The position numbers and the translations under genes were made by a program. A stretch of DNA of 35,507 nucleotides from assembly GCA_902623915.1 (NCBI GenBank), contig CACNVM010000008.1, positions 1 through 35,507 of the forward strand, read 5' to 3'. Below are positions 8,558 to 18,019 of the stretch, in pieces (within the stretch, counting starts at the first letter, position 1; the number at the start of each line of letters is the position of its first letter). The notes beneath the pieces are model-generated. The model was not told where the DNA came from. It worked only from the letters and a program-made list of their open reading frames with translations, and made no database searches. The DNA comes from an uncultured Pelagibacteraceae bacterium (GTDB lineage Bacteria; Pseudomonadota; Alphaproteobacteria; Pelagibacterales; Pelagibacteraceae).

Positions 8558-8611
8558 ATAAATTTAAACTTACTTTAATCACATTTTTTTTCAAAAGAAA
8601 AAAGAATGGGG

Positions 8612-8640
8612 TTGACGGCTGTGAACCTTTTTCATATAAA
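8612..8640 (+). promoter_or_regulatory. Sigma70 promoter of carAB
   Basis: TTGACG (8612-8617) and TATAAA (8635-8640) are separated by exactly 17 bases, close to consensus for the RpoD encoded nearby. The predicted transcription start is about 8647, giving a 5' leader of 35-41 bases before carA. It stands out because the local sequence is also more GC-rich than other gaps. No attenuator hairpin is visible downstream. Confidence 0.75.
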
Positions 8641-8681
8641 GCCCAAAACCCTAATTAAAAGGATTTACTTTAACTCATGAG

Positions 8682-9884
8682 TTGTATTTGAGACAGGTCA
8701 GAAACAAAAAAAATAAATCACAAAATTTTTCAACAGGTATTTTAGTTTTTGAAGATGGCACCAAATTTTTTGGAACCGGTATTGGTTACGAAGGAACTGC
8801 AGTTGGTGAGGTTTGTTTCAATACGTCGATAACTGGTTATCAAGAAATCATAACAGATCCATCTTACTCCGATCAGATTATAAATTTTACGTTTCCCCAT
8901 ATAGGGAATGTAGGAACAAATATTGAGGATAACGAGGCTGATAAAACTTGGACAAAAGGAGTTATTCTGAATTCTAATATAACTGATCCGTCTAATTATA
9001 GATCAATTAAAAAATTAGATAAATGGCTTAAAAAGAGAAAGATTATTGGAATTGTAGGATTAGATACTAGAGTTATTACAAACTATATAAGAGACAAAGG
9101 TGCACCTAAGGGAGCAATACAATATTTGAGAAGAGGAAATCATAATTTAAAAAAACTTTTAAAAATTACAAAATCGTGGAATGGATTATTGGGCCTAGAC
9201 TTAGCAAAGAAAGTTACATGTAAAAACATTTATAAATGGAAATCTTTTAAATCTTGGGATAAAAAAAATGGTTACGTAAAAAATAAAAAAAATAAATATC
9301 AAATTATCGCAATTGATTACGGAATGAAAAAAAATCAATTAAGATGTTTTTCTGATATTAATTGCGGTGTAACAGTTGTCCCAGCAAATTTTCCAGCGGA
9401 TAAGATTTTAAAACTTAAGCCTCATGGGGTTTTTTTATCAAATGGTCCAGGAGACCCTGCGGCAACTGGAAAGTATGCAATACCAATCGTAAAAAAGTTG
9501 ATTGAAAATAAAATACCTATTTTTGGTATTTGCCTAGGCCATCAAATTTTATCATTAGCTTTAGGGGCAAAAACTAAAAAAATGTCACTAGGTCACAGAG
9601 GTGCGAACCATCCTGTTAAAGATCTAACCACAAATAAAGTCGAAATTACAAGTCAAAATCATGGTTTTGAAGTTGATGCTAAATCAATTCCTAAAAATGT
9701 AAAAGTCACCCACAAATCACTTTTTGATGGGTCTATTGAAGGTATAGAGGTAAAAGATAAAAAACTATTTTCAGTTCAATATCATCCAGAAGCTAATCCT
9801 GGACCACAAGATAGTAAATATTTATTCGAAAAATTTTTAAACAACATAAAATCAAATAAAAATGGGAAAAAGAAAAGATATTAA
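8682..9884 (+). CDS. carA: Carbamoyl-phosphate synthase small (glutaminase) subunit
   Basis: CarA hydrolyses glutamine and passes ammonia to CarB. The N-terminal CPSase_sm domain starts around [20 protein letters not shown] (19-38) and has [15 protein letters not shown] (48-62). The class I amidotransferase domain has the nucleophile loop FGICLGHQ with C284, plus H368 and E370 in [11 protein letters not shown], so the triad is complete. Length 400 is close to the usual 380-400. No in-frame ATG exists upstream of the conserved part; the start is TTG at 8682 or TTG at 8688, since an in-frame TAA lies at 8652. An ATG at 8677 is in another frame and stops after four codons. The 3' end overlaps carB by 23 bases. 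Confidence 0.97.
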   Translation: MYLRQVRNKKNKSQNFSTGILVFEDGTKFFGTGIGYEGTAVGEVCFNTSITGYQEIITDPSYSDQIINFTFPHIGNVGTNIEDNEADKTWTKGVILNSNITDPSNYRSIKKLDKWLKKRKIIGIVGLDTRVITNYIRDKGAPKGAIQYLRRGNHNLKKLLKITKSWNGLLGLDLAKKVTCKNIYKWKSFKSWDKKNGYVKNKKNKYQIIAIDYGMKKNQLRCFSDINCGVTVVPANFPADKILKLKPHGVFLSNGPGDPAATGKYAIPIVKKLIENKIPIFGICLGHQILSLALGAKTKKMSLGHRGANHPVKDLTTNKVEITSQNHGFEVDAKSIPKNVKVTHKSLFDGSIEGIEVKDKKLFSVQYHPEANPGPQDSKYLFEKFLNNIKSNKNGKKKRY

Positions 9885-12800
9885 AAAAATTTTAGTCATT
9901 GGTGCTGGACCAATTGTGATTGGGCAAGCCTGCGAGTTTGATTATTCAGGAACTCAGGCATGTAAAGCGCTTAAAGACGAAGGTTATAAAGTAATTTTAA
10001 TTAATTCAAATCCTGCAACAATTATGACTGATCCAGAGGTTGCTGATAAAACTTATATAGAGCCAATTACACCTGAGATTGTCGAAAAAATTATTAAAAA
10101 AGAAAAACCATGTGCAATTCTTCCAACTATGGGCGGGCAGACAGCATTAAATACTGCAATCTCAATGGAAAAAAAAGGAATACTAAAAAAGAATAAAGTA
10201 GAATTGATTGGAGCAAAAGCTTCAGCAATATCAAGGGCAGAGGATAGAGCGCTTTTCAGAAAAGCAATGAAAGAGATAAAACTTGATTTACCTAGGTCTG
10301 AAATTCTTAATTCATTTAAAAATTCCAAAAAAGTTTTCAAAAAAATTGGATTACCTGCAATCATCAGACCTTCATTCACTTTAGGTGGGTCAGGTGGTGG
10401 AATAGCAAAAACTAAAAAAGAATTTTTTAATTTAATTAAATCTGGATTAACAGAGTCGCCTCAAAATCAAGTGCTTGTGGAAGAGTCATTAGAAGGATGG
10501 AAAGAATTTGAGATGGAGGTTGTAAGGGATAAGAAAGATAACTGTATAATAATTTGTTCAATTGAAAATGTTGATCCAATGGGAACTCACACTGGAGACT
10601 CAGTTACAGTCGCACCAGCATTAACATTAACCGATAAAGAATTTCAAGTAATGAGGAATGCCTCAATTGAATGTTTGAGAAAAATTGGAGTAGAGACTGG
10701 TGGATCCAATGTTCAGTTTGCAATCAATCCTAAAGACGGAAGAATGGTTATAATTGAAATGAACCCAAGAGTTTCGAGATCTTCAGCGTTAGCATCAAAA
10801 GCAACGGGATTTCCAATTGCAAAAGTCGCTGCTAAACTTGCAATTGGTTATACCCTTGACGAACTAAAAAATGAAATTACCGGATCAACTCCTGCATCTT
10901 TTGAACCAACAATTGATTATGTGGTAACTAAAATTCCAAGATTTACTTTTGAGAAATTTAAGTCTGCCAAAATTAAACTTGGAACATCGATGAAGTCTGT
11001 AGGTGAGGCAATGGCAATTGGCAGAAATTTCAAAGAATCTTTGCAAAAAGGGCTAGTATCTTTAGAAATTGGTTATAAAGGTTTGGACCCATTAAATAAT
11101 GTGACAAATAAAGAATTAAGAAAAAAACTGAGACAAAATTTACCTGACAAACTTATTATAGTTGCAGAAGCAATTAGAAGAAATATTAATATTAAGAATA
11201 TTTACAAATTAACAAATATAGATCCTTGGTTTCTTGAACAGATATCTGACATAATTAAGGAAGAAAAAAAATTAAAAAAGAATGGAATTCCTAAAACTTT
11301 TAAAGAATTTTCTTTTATAAAATCAATTGGTTTTTCTGATAGTAAAATTGCAGAATTAACTAAAAATTCAGTTAAATCGATTGAGAAGAAAAGAAGAAAA
11401 CTTAAAATTTTTCCAGTATTTAAAAAAATTGACACGTGTGCTGCAGAATTTAAATCAGAAACACCTTATATGTATTCAACATATCAAAAATTGTCAGGTA
11501 ATTTTGTCGACTGTGAATCAAACCCAACAAAAAAAGAGAAGATTATAATTTTAGGGGGTGGGCCAAATAGAATTGGTCAAGGTATAGAGTTTGATTATTG
11601 TTGTTGCCAGGCAAGCTTTGCATTAAAGAAAAAAAAATATGAAACAATAATGATAAATTGTAATCCAGAAACCGTTTCTACCGATTATGATACAAGTGAT
11701 AGATTATATTTTGAACCTTTAATTGAAGAACATGTTTTAAATATAATTTATAAAGAAATGGAAAAAGGGAAAGTACTTGGTGTGATTGCTCAATTTGGTG
11801 GACAGACTCCAATTAAGTTAGCTAGAACCTTAAATGAAAATAAAATTCCAATTTTAGGCACTCAATTTGACTCGATTGATCTCGCAGAAGATAGGGAGAG
11901 ATTCAAGAAAATACTTATTAAAGAAAACCTTAAACAAGCAGAAAGTGGGATTGCTAGAAATAAAAAAGAATCATTTAAAATAGCAAATAAAATAGGTTTT
12001 CCAATTGTAATTAGACCATCCTACGTCCTTGGTGGGAGGGGAATGGAAATAATCTATTCTCAAACTGATCTTAAAAAATATATTGATGAAGCTGTAAAGG
12101 TTTCGGGATCAAATCCAGTTTTGATTGATAGGTTTCTAAATGATGCAACGGAGGTTGATGTTGATGCTATTTGTGATGGTAAATCAGTATTTGTTGCTGG
12201 AATTATGGAACATATTGAAGAAGCAGGAATACATTCGGGCGACTCAGCATGTTCTTTGCCTCCATATACTTTAAATAGAGAAATTATAAAAAAAATTGAA
12301 ATTCAAACTGAGCAGTTAGCTAAAGCTTTAAAAGTAATTGGTTTGATAAATATTCAGTTTGCTGTTAAAGCAAATGAAATTTACGTTCTTGAAGTTAATC
12401 CAAGAGCAAGCAGAACGGTACCATTTGTGTCAAAAGCAACTGGACTCTCGGTTGCGAAGATTGCCTCAAGAGTAATGGCGGGAGAAAAATTATCTAAATT
12501 TAATCTTAAGAAGAAAAATAAAAATACTTTTGCGGTTAAAGAAGCTGTATTTCCTTTCAATAAATTTCCTGAGGTTGATGTTTTATTAGGTCCTGAAATG
12601 AAATCAACTGGTGAAGCCATGGGTTTCGACAATAATTTTGGCTTATCTTTTGCCAAAAGCCAAATAGCTAGTAACAATAGTATTCCGCTTAAAGGAAATG
12701 CATTCATTTCAGTTAAAGACAAAGATAAAGATAAAATATTAAATAATGCTAAAAAATTAGTAAAATTTGGTTTCTCTTTATTCGCTACCTCTGGAACTGC

Positions 12801-13080
12801 AAGATATTTAGTCGCTAATGGAGTAAGATGTAAAAAAGTAAATAAAGTAAGCCAAGGATCACCTCATATAGTTGAAAGATTAAATGAAAAAAATATTTCT
12901 TTGGTCATAAATACAACTGAGGGAAAAGACTCTATTGCTGATTCATTTAGTTTGAGAAGAACAAGTTTAGTAAATAGGGTTCCTTATTTCACGACAATTG
13001 CAGCGGCAAATGCATGTTTGGAGTCTATTGAAGCATTAAAAAAATACCCAATTAAAGTAAGAGCTTTACAGGATAACTAA
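9862..13080 (+). CDS. carB: Carbamoyl-phosphate synthase large subunit
   Basis: CarB makes carbamoyl phosphate from bicarbonate, ammonia and two ATP for pyrimidine and arginine synthesis. At 1072 residues it matches the E. coli protein (1073). The start [20 protein letters not shown] aligns with the E. coli N-terminus, which fixes the start inside carA. Two homologous halves are visible: [17 protein letters not shown] near residue 15 is echoed by [17 protein letters not shown] near 567. Both ATP-grasp domains are present, with [12 protein letters not shown] and [18 protein letters not shown] in the first and [11 protein letters not shown] and [18 protein letters not shown] in the second. The C-terminal regulatory MGS-like domain follows from about 935 ([10 protein letters not shown]). 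The stop overlaps the convergent metal-site protein gene by 4 bases (CTAA). Confidence 0.99.
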   Translation: MGKRKDIKKILVIGAGPIVIGQACEFDYSGTQACKALKDEGYKVILINSNPATIMTDPEVADKTYIEPITPEIVEKIIKKEKPCAILPTMGGQTALNTAISMEKKGILKKNKVELIGAKASAISRAEDRALFRKAMKEIKLDLPRSEILNSFKNSKKVFKKIGLPAIIRPSFTLGGSGGGIAKTKKEFFNLIKSGLTESPQNQVLVEESLEGWKEFEMEVVRDKKDNCIIICSIENVDPMGTHTGDSVTVAPALTLTDKEFQVMRNASIECLRKIGVETGGSNVQFAINPKDGRMVIIEMNPRVSRSSALASKATGFPIAKVAAKLAIGYTLDELKNEITGSTPASFEPTIDYVVTKIPRFTFEKFKSAKIKLGTSMKSVGEAMAIGRNFKESLQKGLVSLEIGYKGLDPLNNVTNKELRKKLRQNLPDKLIIVAEAIRRNINIKNIYKLTNIDPWFLEQISDIIKEEKKLKKNGIPKTFKEFSFIKSIGFSDSKIAELTKNSVKSIEKKRRKLKIFPVFKKIDTCAAEFKSETPYMYSTYQKLSGNFVDCESNPTKKEKIIILGGGPNRIGQGIEFDYCCCQASFALKKKKYETIMINCNPETVSTDYDTSDRLYFEPLIEEHVLNIIYKEMEKGKVLGVIAQFGGQTPIKLARTLNENKIPILGTQFDSIDLAEDRERFKKILIKENLKQAESGIARNKKESFKIANKIGFPIVIRPSYVLGGRGMEIIYSQTDLKKYIDEAVKVSGSNPVLIDRFLNDATEVDVDAICDGKSVFVAGIMEHIEEAGIHSGDSACSLPPYTLNREIIKKIEIQTEQLAKALKVIGLINIQFAVKANEIYVLEVNPRASRTVPFVSKATGLSVAKIASRVMAGEKLSKFNLKKKNKNTFAVKEAVFPFNKFPEVDVLLGPEMKSTGEAMGFDNNFGLSFAKSQIASNNSIPLKGNAFISVKDKDKDKILNNAKKLVKFGFSLFATSGTARYLVANGVRCKKVNKVSQGSPHIVERLNEKNISLVINTTEGKDSIADSFSLRRTSLVNRVPYFTTIAAANACLESIEALKKYPIKVRALQDN

Positions 13081-13268
13081 ACTCTACAACTCATATCCTG
13101 GCCACAACACAATGGAGATTTTATTTTTCCGTGATCGTTGGGACATTTTGAAATCTGAACTTGTTTTCCATCATCAAGTTTTAAATTGTCATTTACCAAT
13201 GGAGTCGAGCATTTACCACAAGTAGCGTTCACTGACATTCCACACTTTGAACATTCGTAAGTAGCCAT
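13077..13268 (-). CDS. Small cysteine-rich putative metal-binding protein
   Basis: The 63-residue product has CSKC (C6, C9), CGKC (C17, C20), C42, H46, and a C-terminal [10 protein letters not shown] (C54, C55, C61). The paired CxxC knuckles look like a zinc ribbon. CCGxxM is a signature of desulforedoxin-type iron sites, where CxxC plus CC bind Fe(SCys)4, so an iron site is an alternative. The start is placed at MATYEC; an upstream ATG at 13283 would add five residues (MYIFN) but almost touches the stop of the oxygenase gene. It is the last gene of the minus-strand ELM1-oxygenase set and converges on carB with a 4-base overlap. I do not recognise a characterised homologue. Confidence 0.8.
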   Translation of the reverse strand: MATYECSKCGMSVNATCGKCSTPLVNDNLKLDDGKQVQISKCPNDHGKIKSPLCCGQDMSCRV

Positions 13269-13285
13269 ATTAAAAATATACACTA

Positions 13286-13951
13286 TTAAACTTCTACTTT
13301 CCAGTCTGTTTGAAAGGAAACATAGTTAATTTGTATACAACGTCTCTCTTTTTTTATCTCTTTTTTTTCCATTCCATGCCAAGTATTTGGGCCACTAGAG
13401 AAAAAATATCCATAGTTGTCTTTGTATGGAACTGTTTTTATTTTATTTAATTTTTCATCATAAAAATCAGTACCCAGATTTTCAGATTCATTGAATGGAT
13501 TTATAAATATTAAGGATGACAAAAGTTTTTCCTTAATATCACAATGTGGTTTAAGCCAAAAACCTTGTCTGTCACAAATAACTTCAAGTCTAACATAGGA
13601 ATTGGAAAGATCTTTTTTAATTAATTTGCCAATGTATTGATAAACTGTTTTTGAACATAATTCGTTTATAAATTTTGCAAGTTCTGGAAAATTTTTTGAA
13701 TTTTCTTTTGTAACAAAACATCTATATTTTTTGGCTTTTCCTCCAGATTTAATACCTTCCCTAAATTTACCCTCTCCACCATCAATTGCTCTAGTTCCAT
13801 CATAACTAATTCCCTCAGAAACTGGATTAGCAATATCTGCATTACAAATTTCCTTAATCGCATCATCAGTTAAGGGCTTGTTAATAGCCCAATGTGTGAA
13901 GGGTTTCTCGTAAGACTCTAATCTGCTTTTAAGTGAATTAAGTAATTCCAT
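13286..13951 (-). CDS. 2-oxoglutarate/Fe(II)-dependent oxygenase-like protein
   Basis: The C-terminal half of this 221-residue protein has the cupin-type facial triad of 2OG oxygenases: PHCDIKEK with H136 and D138, and NTWHGME with H192, followed by the 2OG-anchoring arginine in ERRCIQINYV (R203 or R204) at the normal spacing of about ten residues. Length and the LEVICDRQGFWLKPHCD strand resemble prolyl-4-hydroxylase-like proteins of bacterial gene clusters. It should hydroxylate a protein or small molecule; the substrate cannot be read. Its start overlaps the stop of the ELM1-family gene by 14 bases, so the two are probably translated together. The metal-site protein follows 17 bases later. 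Confidence 0.8.
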   Translation of the reverse strand: MELLNSLKSRLESYEKPFTHWAINKPLTDDAIKEICNADIANPVSEGISYDGTRAIDGGEGKFREGIKSGGKAKKYRCFVTKENSKNFPELAKFINELCSKTVYQYIGKLIKKDLSNSYVRLEVICDRQGFWLKPHCDIKEKLLSSLIFINPFNESENLGTDFYDEKLNKIKTVPYKDNYGYFFSSGPNTWHGMEKKEIKKERRCIQINYVSFQTDWKVEV

Positions 13952-14912
13952 TTTCTTTCATTTTTTCTTTAACTAAGAGTGCAGCCTTATTGACTTCATC
14001 CAAGCCTTTATAAGTCCAGTTTTCAATTTTATTCTCAAGATCTCTTATTATACCAAGTTCTTTAAATAAATTATAAAATTTTTCAAATCTATGAATGCTT
14101 CTTTTGTTTTTCATTTGAGCAACGTATACTGGTTTACCAGTAATTGCAGCCTCAGAAATCATCGAAGTTGAGTCGCAAGTGACTATTATAACATCTGCAA
14201 GACTTAATGCAGATAAATAAGCTTTTTTGTCCCTCTCTTTGATGACTAAATGATTATCGTTAAAATAATTGAAAGCCAATTTAACTATATTTTCAGGGGT
14301 TCTATATGAAGGTATTACAATCAACTTGTACTTCGAATAAATAAATAAATTTTTAATTTTTGCGAATGTTTCAGTCATTTGTTTTTCTGAAAAACCATAG
14401 TACTTGTTTGGCCCCCCAAGGATTAAGGTAATAATTTTCTTACCATCAGCCTTTGGATTAAGATAATTTGTGTTTTTTTTTATTTCCTCATTTGTAAGAT
14501 AATGAATTGCTCCTTTTGTTTTAATTACATTTTCACCTTCTAAATTATCATGCTCAGGGCAGATTATGCAGTCAAAATTATTTAAATTAACTTTTGGATC
14601 TTGAATATGGATTGTAAATACATCTTTTTTGAATCTTTTTTTAAGTAAAATAGATGGTATTACACTTTTTCTTCCGCATGATATTATAACTTTAGAGTCA
14701 CAAATAAATCGATTTTCTAAAACATTTTCTGATATGGGAGTAAATTTTGGAGGTATTAGATTCCAAATATTTTTTAGTCTTATTGTTTCGTGTTTAAATT
14801 TAAAACCCAGGGCTTTTGATAAACCCTCTACTTGACTTATCATGCCGTGCATACCTTGTGTCAAAAGAAGTGCCTTAGATTTAAGCATAGCTTTCTTATA
14901 TATTTGAAGCAT
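13938..14912 (-). CDS. ELM1/DUF1022-family protein (mitochondrial fission ELM1-like)
   Basis: The 324-residue protein fits the family that includes plant ELM1, needed for DRP3-mediated mitochondrial fission, with many uncharacterised alphaproteobacterial members. Visible marks are [20 protein letters not shown] (17-36), the strand [11 protein letters not shown], the segment [21 protein letters not shown] and the GT-B-like half [46 protein letters not shown]. The last motif resembles the donor-binding site of GT28/GT-B transferases, so an enzymatic role with a nucleotide sugar is possible, but no substrate is known. The start could instead be the ATG at 14888 (MLKSKALLL), preceded by AAGAAAG. 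It leads the minus-strand set with the oxygenase. Confidence 0.83.
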   Translation of the reverse strand: MLQIYKKAMLKSKALLLTQGMHGMISQVEGLSKALGFKFKHETIRLKNIWNLIPPKFTPISENVLENRFICDSKVIISCGRKSVIPSILLKKRFKKDVFTIHIQDPKVNLNNFDCIICPEHDNLEGENVIKTKGAIHYLTNEEIKKNTNYLNPKADGKKIITLILGGPNKYYGFSEKQMTETFAKIKNLFIYSKYKLIVIPSYRTPENIVKLAFNYFNDNHLVIKERDKKAYLSALSLADVIIVTCDSTSMISEAAITGKPVYVAQMKNKRSIHRFEKFYNLFKELGIIRDLENKIENWTYKGLDEVNKAALLVKEKMKENGIT

Positions 14913-14985
14913 TTATTTATCCACATATAAAAATAGATTAACTTTTTATTTAATTAACAAACCTTTATACATATTCGATGGAAAT

Positions 14986-16017
14986 ATGCGTATTGAAGAA
15001 GATATTAAACTGGATTATGCCGATGTCCTATTTCGGCCTAAAAGAAGTACTTTACATAGCCGTAAAGACGTAAAGTTAGAGCGTACCTACAAATTTAAAT
15101 ACAGCAATCATGAATGGTCGGGGATCCCATTAATAGCAGCAAACATGGATGGTGTAGGAGAACTTTTGATGGCTGAAAATTTAGCTACTCATCAAATTAT
15201 GACCTGTTTAACTAAACAGCACGACTCCAAAATAATTAAAAAATTCAAATCAATTAAAAAAATATTTCCTCAAGTTATTTTAAGCACTGGAACAAGTGAT
15301 GAAGATTACAAAAGACTAAATGATATATTAAAAGAAAATAGTTTTTTTGAGTTTATTTGTATTGATATCGCAAATGGTTATTCTGATCACTTTAGTAAAT
15401 TTGTAAGTTCGGTTCGAAAAAAATATCCAACAAAAACTATTATCGCTGGAAATGTTGTTACAGCAGATATGACACAGGAATTAATACTTGCAGGTGCAGA
15501 CATTGTAAAAGTTGGAATTGGACCTGGAAGTGTATGTACAACTCGTATTCAAACAGGCGTTGGTTATCCTCAATTAAGTGCTGTTATTGAATGTGCTGAT
15601 GCGGCTCATGGTTTAGGCGCACACATTATAGCTGATGGTGGATGCACTTGCCCAGGTGATGTTGCAAAAGCCTTCGGTGGTGGTGCAGATTTTGTAATGC
15701 TTGGTGGAATGTTTGCTGGCCACGATGAGGGCGGTGGAAAAATAATAAAAAAAAACGGTTCAAAAGTTATCGAGTTTTATGGCTCAAGCTCAGAGACAGC
15801 TTTAAACAAACACTATGGTGGCCATGCTGATTATAGAAGCAGCGAAGGTAAAAAAGTTCAACTACAATATAGAGGAAAAATTAAGGATACAGTTTTAAAT
15901 ATTTTAGGTGGATTGAGAAGTAGTTGCACGTATGTAGGCGCGCCTTCTTTGAAACAATTAAGCAAGTGCACAACATTTGTAAGAGTAAATCAACAATATA
16001 ACGATACATTTGAGTAA
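14986..16017 (+). CDS. guaC: GMP reductase
   Basis: GuaC reduces GMP to IMP with NADPH, releasing ammonia, for purine interconversion. The protein has 343 residues, near the E. coli 347, and lacks the CBS insert of IMP dehydrogenase. The active-site loop is [21 protein letters not shown], written here from residue 176, with catalytic Cys184. [20 protein letters not shown] and [15 protein letters not shown] form the phosphate-binding part, and [19 protein letters not shown] the C-terminal flap region. The ATG is 73 bases from the divergent ELM1 gene. A TATACA at 14966-14971 ends 14 bases before the start, without a convincing -35. trxB follows after 47 bases. Confidence 0.96.
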   Translation: MRIEEDIKLDYADVLFRPKRSTLHSRKDVKLERTYKFKYSNHEWSGIPLIAANMDGVGELLMAENLATHQIMTCLTKQHDSKIIKKFKSIKKIFPQVILSTGTSDEDYKRLNDILKENSFFEFICIDIANGYSDHFSKFVSSVRKKYPTKTIIAGNVVTADMTQELILAGADIVKVGIGPGSVCTTRIQTGVGYPQLSAVIECADAAHGLGAHIIADGGCTCPGDVAKAFGGGADFVMLGGMFAGHDEGGGKIIKKNGSKVIEFYGSSSETALNKHYGGHADYRSSEGKKVQLQYRGKIKDTVLNILGGLRSSCTYVGAPSLKQLSKCTTFVRVNQQYNDTFE

Positions 16018-16051
16018 ATTTTACAACTTTAAATTCTTTCAAAAATACTTA

Positions 16052-16057
16052 TATAAA
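16052..16057 (+). promoter_or_regulatory. Putative -10 element of trxB
   Basis: TATAAA ends 7 bases before the trxB ATG, so transcription would start at about the first base of the start codon, giving a leaderless mRNA. The -35 region is not convincing (TTTAAA/TTAAAT near 16028-16034), so this rests on the -10 alone and on the 47-base gap behind guaC. Confidence 0.4.
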
Positions 16058-16064
16058 CTTTAAT

Positions 16065-17000
16065 ATGGCAAAACACTCTAAAGTACTAATTCTTGGATCA
16101 GGTCCCGCTGGATACACAGCTGCAATATACGCGGCAAGAGCGATGCTAAAACCGATTCTTGTTTTTGGCTCAGAACCAGGTGGTCAACTAACTACCACAA
16201 CTGATGTAGAAAACTTCCCAGGATACTCAAAAGTAATTCAAGGACCGTGGTTAATGGAAGAAATGAAAGGTCAAGCAAAAGCTGTTGGTACAGAAATGAT
16301 ACAAGATCATATAAAAAAAGTTGATCTATCAAAAAAACCTTTTGAAGCTATTGGAGATAGTGGTCAAGTTTATAGTGCAGATAGTTTTATTATTTCTACA
16401 GGAGCTCAGGCAAGGTGGTTAAATTTAAAATCAGAACAAGAATTTAGAGGGTTTGGTGTTTCAGCATGCGCGACATGCGATGGTTTCTTTTTTAAAGAAA
16501 AAGAAGTTGCTGTTGTTGGAGGTGGAAATGCTGCCGTAGAAGAAGCAATGTTTTTGACGAAGTTTGCCTCAAAAGTTAAACTAATTCATAGAAGAAATGA
16601 ATTAAGGGCAGAAAAAATGCTCCAAGCAAAATTAAAAGCAAATAAAAAAATTGAAATTATCTGGGATAGCGTTGTTGAGGATGTTATCGGGGACACTAAT
16701 CCAAAATCAGTCAAAGCTATCAAAATTAAAAATGTAAAAACTAATAAAACTACCGAATTGAAAGTTGACGGACTTTTTATAGCAATAGGTCATGACCCAG
16801 CTACTTCGCTTTTCAAGGGTCAATTAAATATGGATAAAGAGGGATATATTATAACTAATCCTGACTCTACAATAACTAATGTGCCAGGAGTTTTTGCAGC
16901 TGGCGATGTTAAGGATAAAATATTCAGGCAGGCTGTCACTGCGGCTGGAATGGGTTGTATGGCTGCACTTGAGGCTGAAAAACATTTGTCTTCAAAATGA
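16065..17000 (+). CDS. trxB: Thioredoxin-disulfide reductase
   Basis: TrxB uses NADPH and FAD to reduce thioredoxin. The 311-residue protein carries the FAD-binding GSGPAG (11-16), the redox pair in SACATCDGFF (C135, C138), the NADPH-binding VGGGNAAVEEA (151-161) with downstream HRRNELRA, and the second FAD motif GVFAAGDVKD near 275-284, all in the order seen in the low-molecular-weight enzymes. The start MAKHSKVLILGSG is well placed. Its stop overlaps the start of the SDR gene by 4 bases (ATGA). Confidence 0.98.
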   Translation: MAKHSKVLILGSGPAGYTAAIYAARAMLKPILVFGSEPGGQLTTTTDVENFPGYSKVIQGPWLMEEMKGQAKAVGTEMIQDHIKKVDLSKKPFEAIGDSGQVYSADSFIISTGAQARWLNLKSEQEFRGFGVSACATCDGFFFKEKEVAVVGGGNAAVEEAMFLTKFASKVKLIHRRNELRAEKMLQAKLKANKKIEIIWDSVVEDVIGDTNPKSVKAIKIKNVKTNKTTELKVDGLFIAIGHDPATSLFKGQLNMDKEGYIITNPDSTITNVPGVFAAGDVKDKIFRQAVTAAGMGCMAALEAEKHLSSK

Positions 17001-18019
17001 GTGGAAAAATATTACTTACCGGCATAAGTGGATGGATTGCAAAACACACTGCTATAGAATTATTAAATTCTGGTTACGAAGTTTTAGGTACAGTAAGAAA
17101 TAAAAATTTAATTGAACAAACGAAAGAAACTATAGGTAAATATGCCTCGATCGATAAATTATCATTTGTTGAATTAGATCTTGTTAAAGATGATGGATGG
17201 GATGAAGCAGCAAAGGGATGTAAATATATATTTCACATTGCCTCACCTTTTCCCATGAAAGTTTCCAGAAATAGAGAAAGTCTATTACCTCCTGCTGTTG
17301 ATGGAACTTTAAGAGTTTTAAAAGCAGGAGTAAATGCAGGTGTAGAACAAATAATAAAAACCTCTTCAATCGTTGCAATGTTTAGAAAACCCAACAGAAG
17401 TAATCCTTACACATTTGGAGAAAATGATTGGACTGATGAAAATTGGGTAGAAGGTGTGAATGACTATTTCTTGTCAAAAACAAAAGCAGAAAAATCAGCT
17501 TGGGAGTTTATGGAGAGTAAAGGATTAAGAAATAAATTAACTTGTATTTGTCCTGGTGGAGTTTTTGGGGATGCTTTAGATAAGAAAGGAGGTACATCAA
17601 TAGAATATGTTAGACAATTTATGGCAGGTAAATTTCCAGGTGCACCTAAATTTGCAGTTTTAATTTCTGATGTTAAAGATATCGCAAAAGCACATGTTGC
17701 TTGTATTGGAAATAATAAAATCGGCGGAAGGAGATTAATTGTTGGGAAAGAAGTAAAAAAACTAGTTGAGTTATCTCAAATAATGGCTGAAGCAATGCCT
17801 GAGTATGCAAAAAAACTTCCCAAAAAAGAACTTCCAAATTTCATGGTAAAATTAATAAGCTATATAGACTCAAGTGCTAAAATGATGATACCCGATCTTG
17901 GAATTTTAATGCAAACCGATACTGCTTATGCAGAAGAATTATTAGGTTTTAAATTTAAACCTGCAAAAGATTGTATGATTGAGAATGCTAAATCAGTCGT
18001 AAAACTTGGATTAGTTTAA
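16997..18019 (+). CDS. NAD(P)-dependent extended SDR (dihydroflavonol-reductase/aldehyde-reductase-like)
   Basis: The 340-residue protein begins with the extended-SDR nucleotide motif TGISGWIA (8-15), followed by a TVRN segment (32-35) that favours NADP. IASPFPMKV (81-89) and the catalytic Ser-Tyr-Lys set (S123/S124, Y157 and K161 in YFLSKTKAE) match the AR/DFR subfamily, which reduces aldehydes or ketones. The substrate is unknown. The 4-base overlap with trxB suggests one transcript. The stop overlaps the convergent aspartate aminotransferase by 9 bases. Confidence 0.88.
   Translation: MSGKILLTGISGWIAKHTAIELLNSGYEVLGTVRNKNLIEQTKETIGKYASIDKLSFVELDLVKDDGWDEAAKGCKYIFHIASPFPMKVSRNRESLLPPAVDGTLRVLKAGVNAGVEQIIKTSSIVAMFRKPNRSNPYTFGENDWTDENWVEGVNDYFLSKTKAEKSAWEFMESKGLRNKLTCICPGGVFGDALDKKGGTSIEYVRQFMAGKFPGAPKFAVLISDVKDIAKAHVACIGNNKIGGRRLIVGKEVKKLVELSQIMAEAMPEYAKKLPKKELPNFMVKLISYIDSSAKMMIPDLGILMQTDTAYAEELLGFKFKPAKDCMIENAKSVVKLGLV

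Noticed and set aside
10053-10379. Antisense open frame inside carB
   Set aside because: Mirror of a conserved ATP-grasp coding region, with no ribosome site and no recognisable domain.
14917-14925. TTATCCACA, a perfect DnaA box, in the ELM1/guaC divergent gap
   Set aside because: Only a single box; in DNA this AT-rich a rough estimate gives about 0.5 expected chance matches in the window on both strands. No cluster, no dnaA or other origin genes nearby.
14913-14985. Purine riboswitch upstream of guaC
   Set aside because: Only 73 bases are available, almost all A and T, with no conserved purine-aptamer core or paired stems.
14986-16017. IMP dehydrogenase as an alternative to GMP reductase
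   Set aside because: Length of 343 without a CBS insert and the GMP-reductase N-terminus and flap region favour GuaC.
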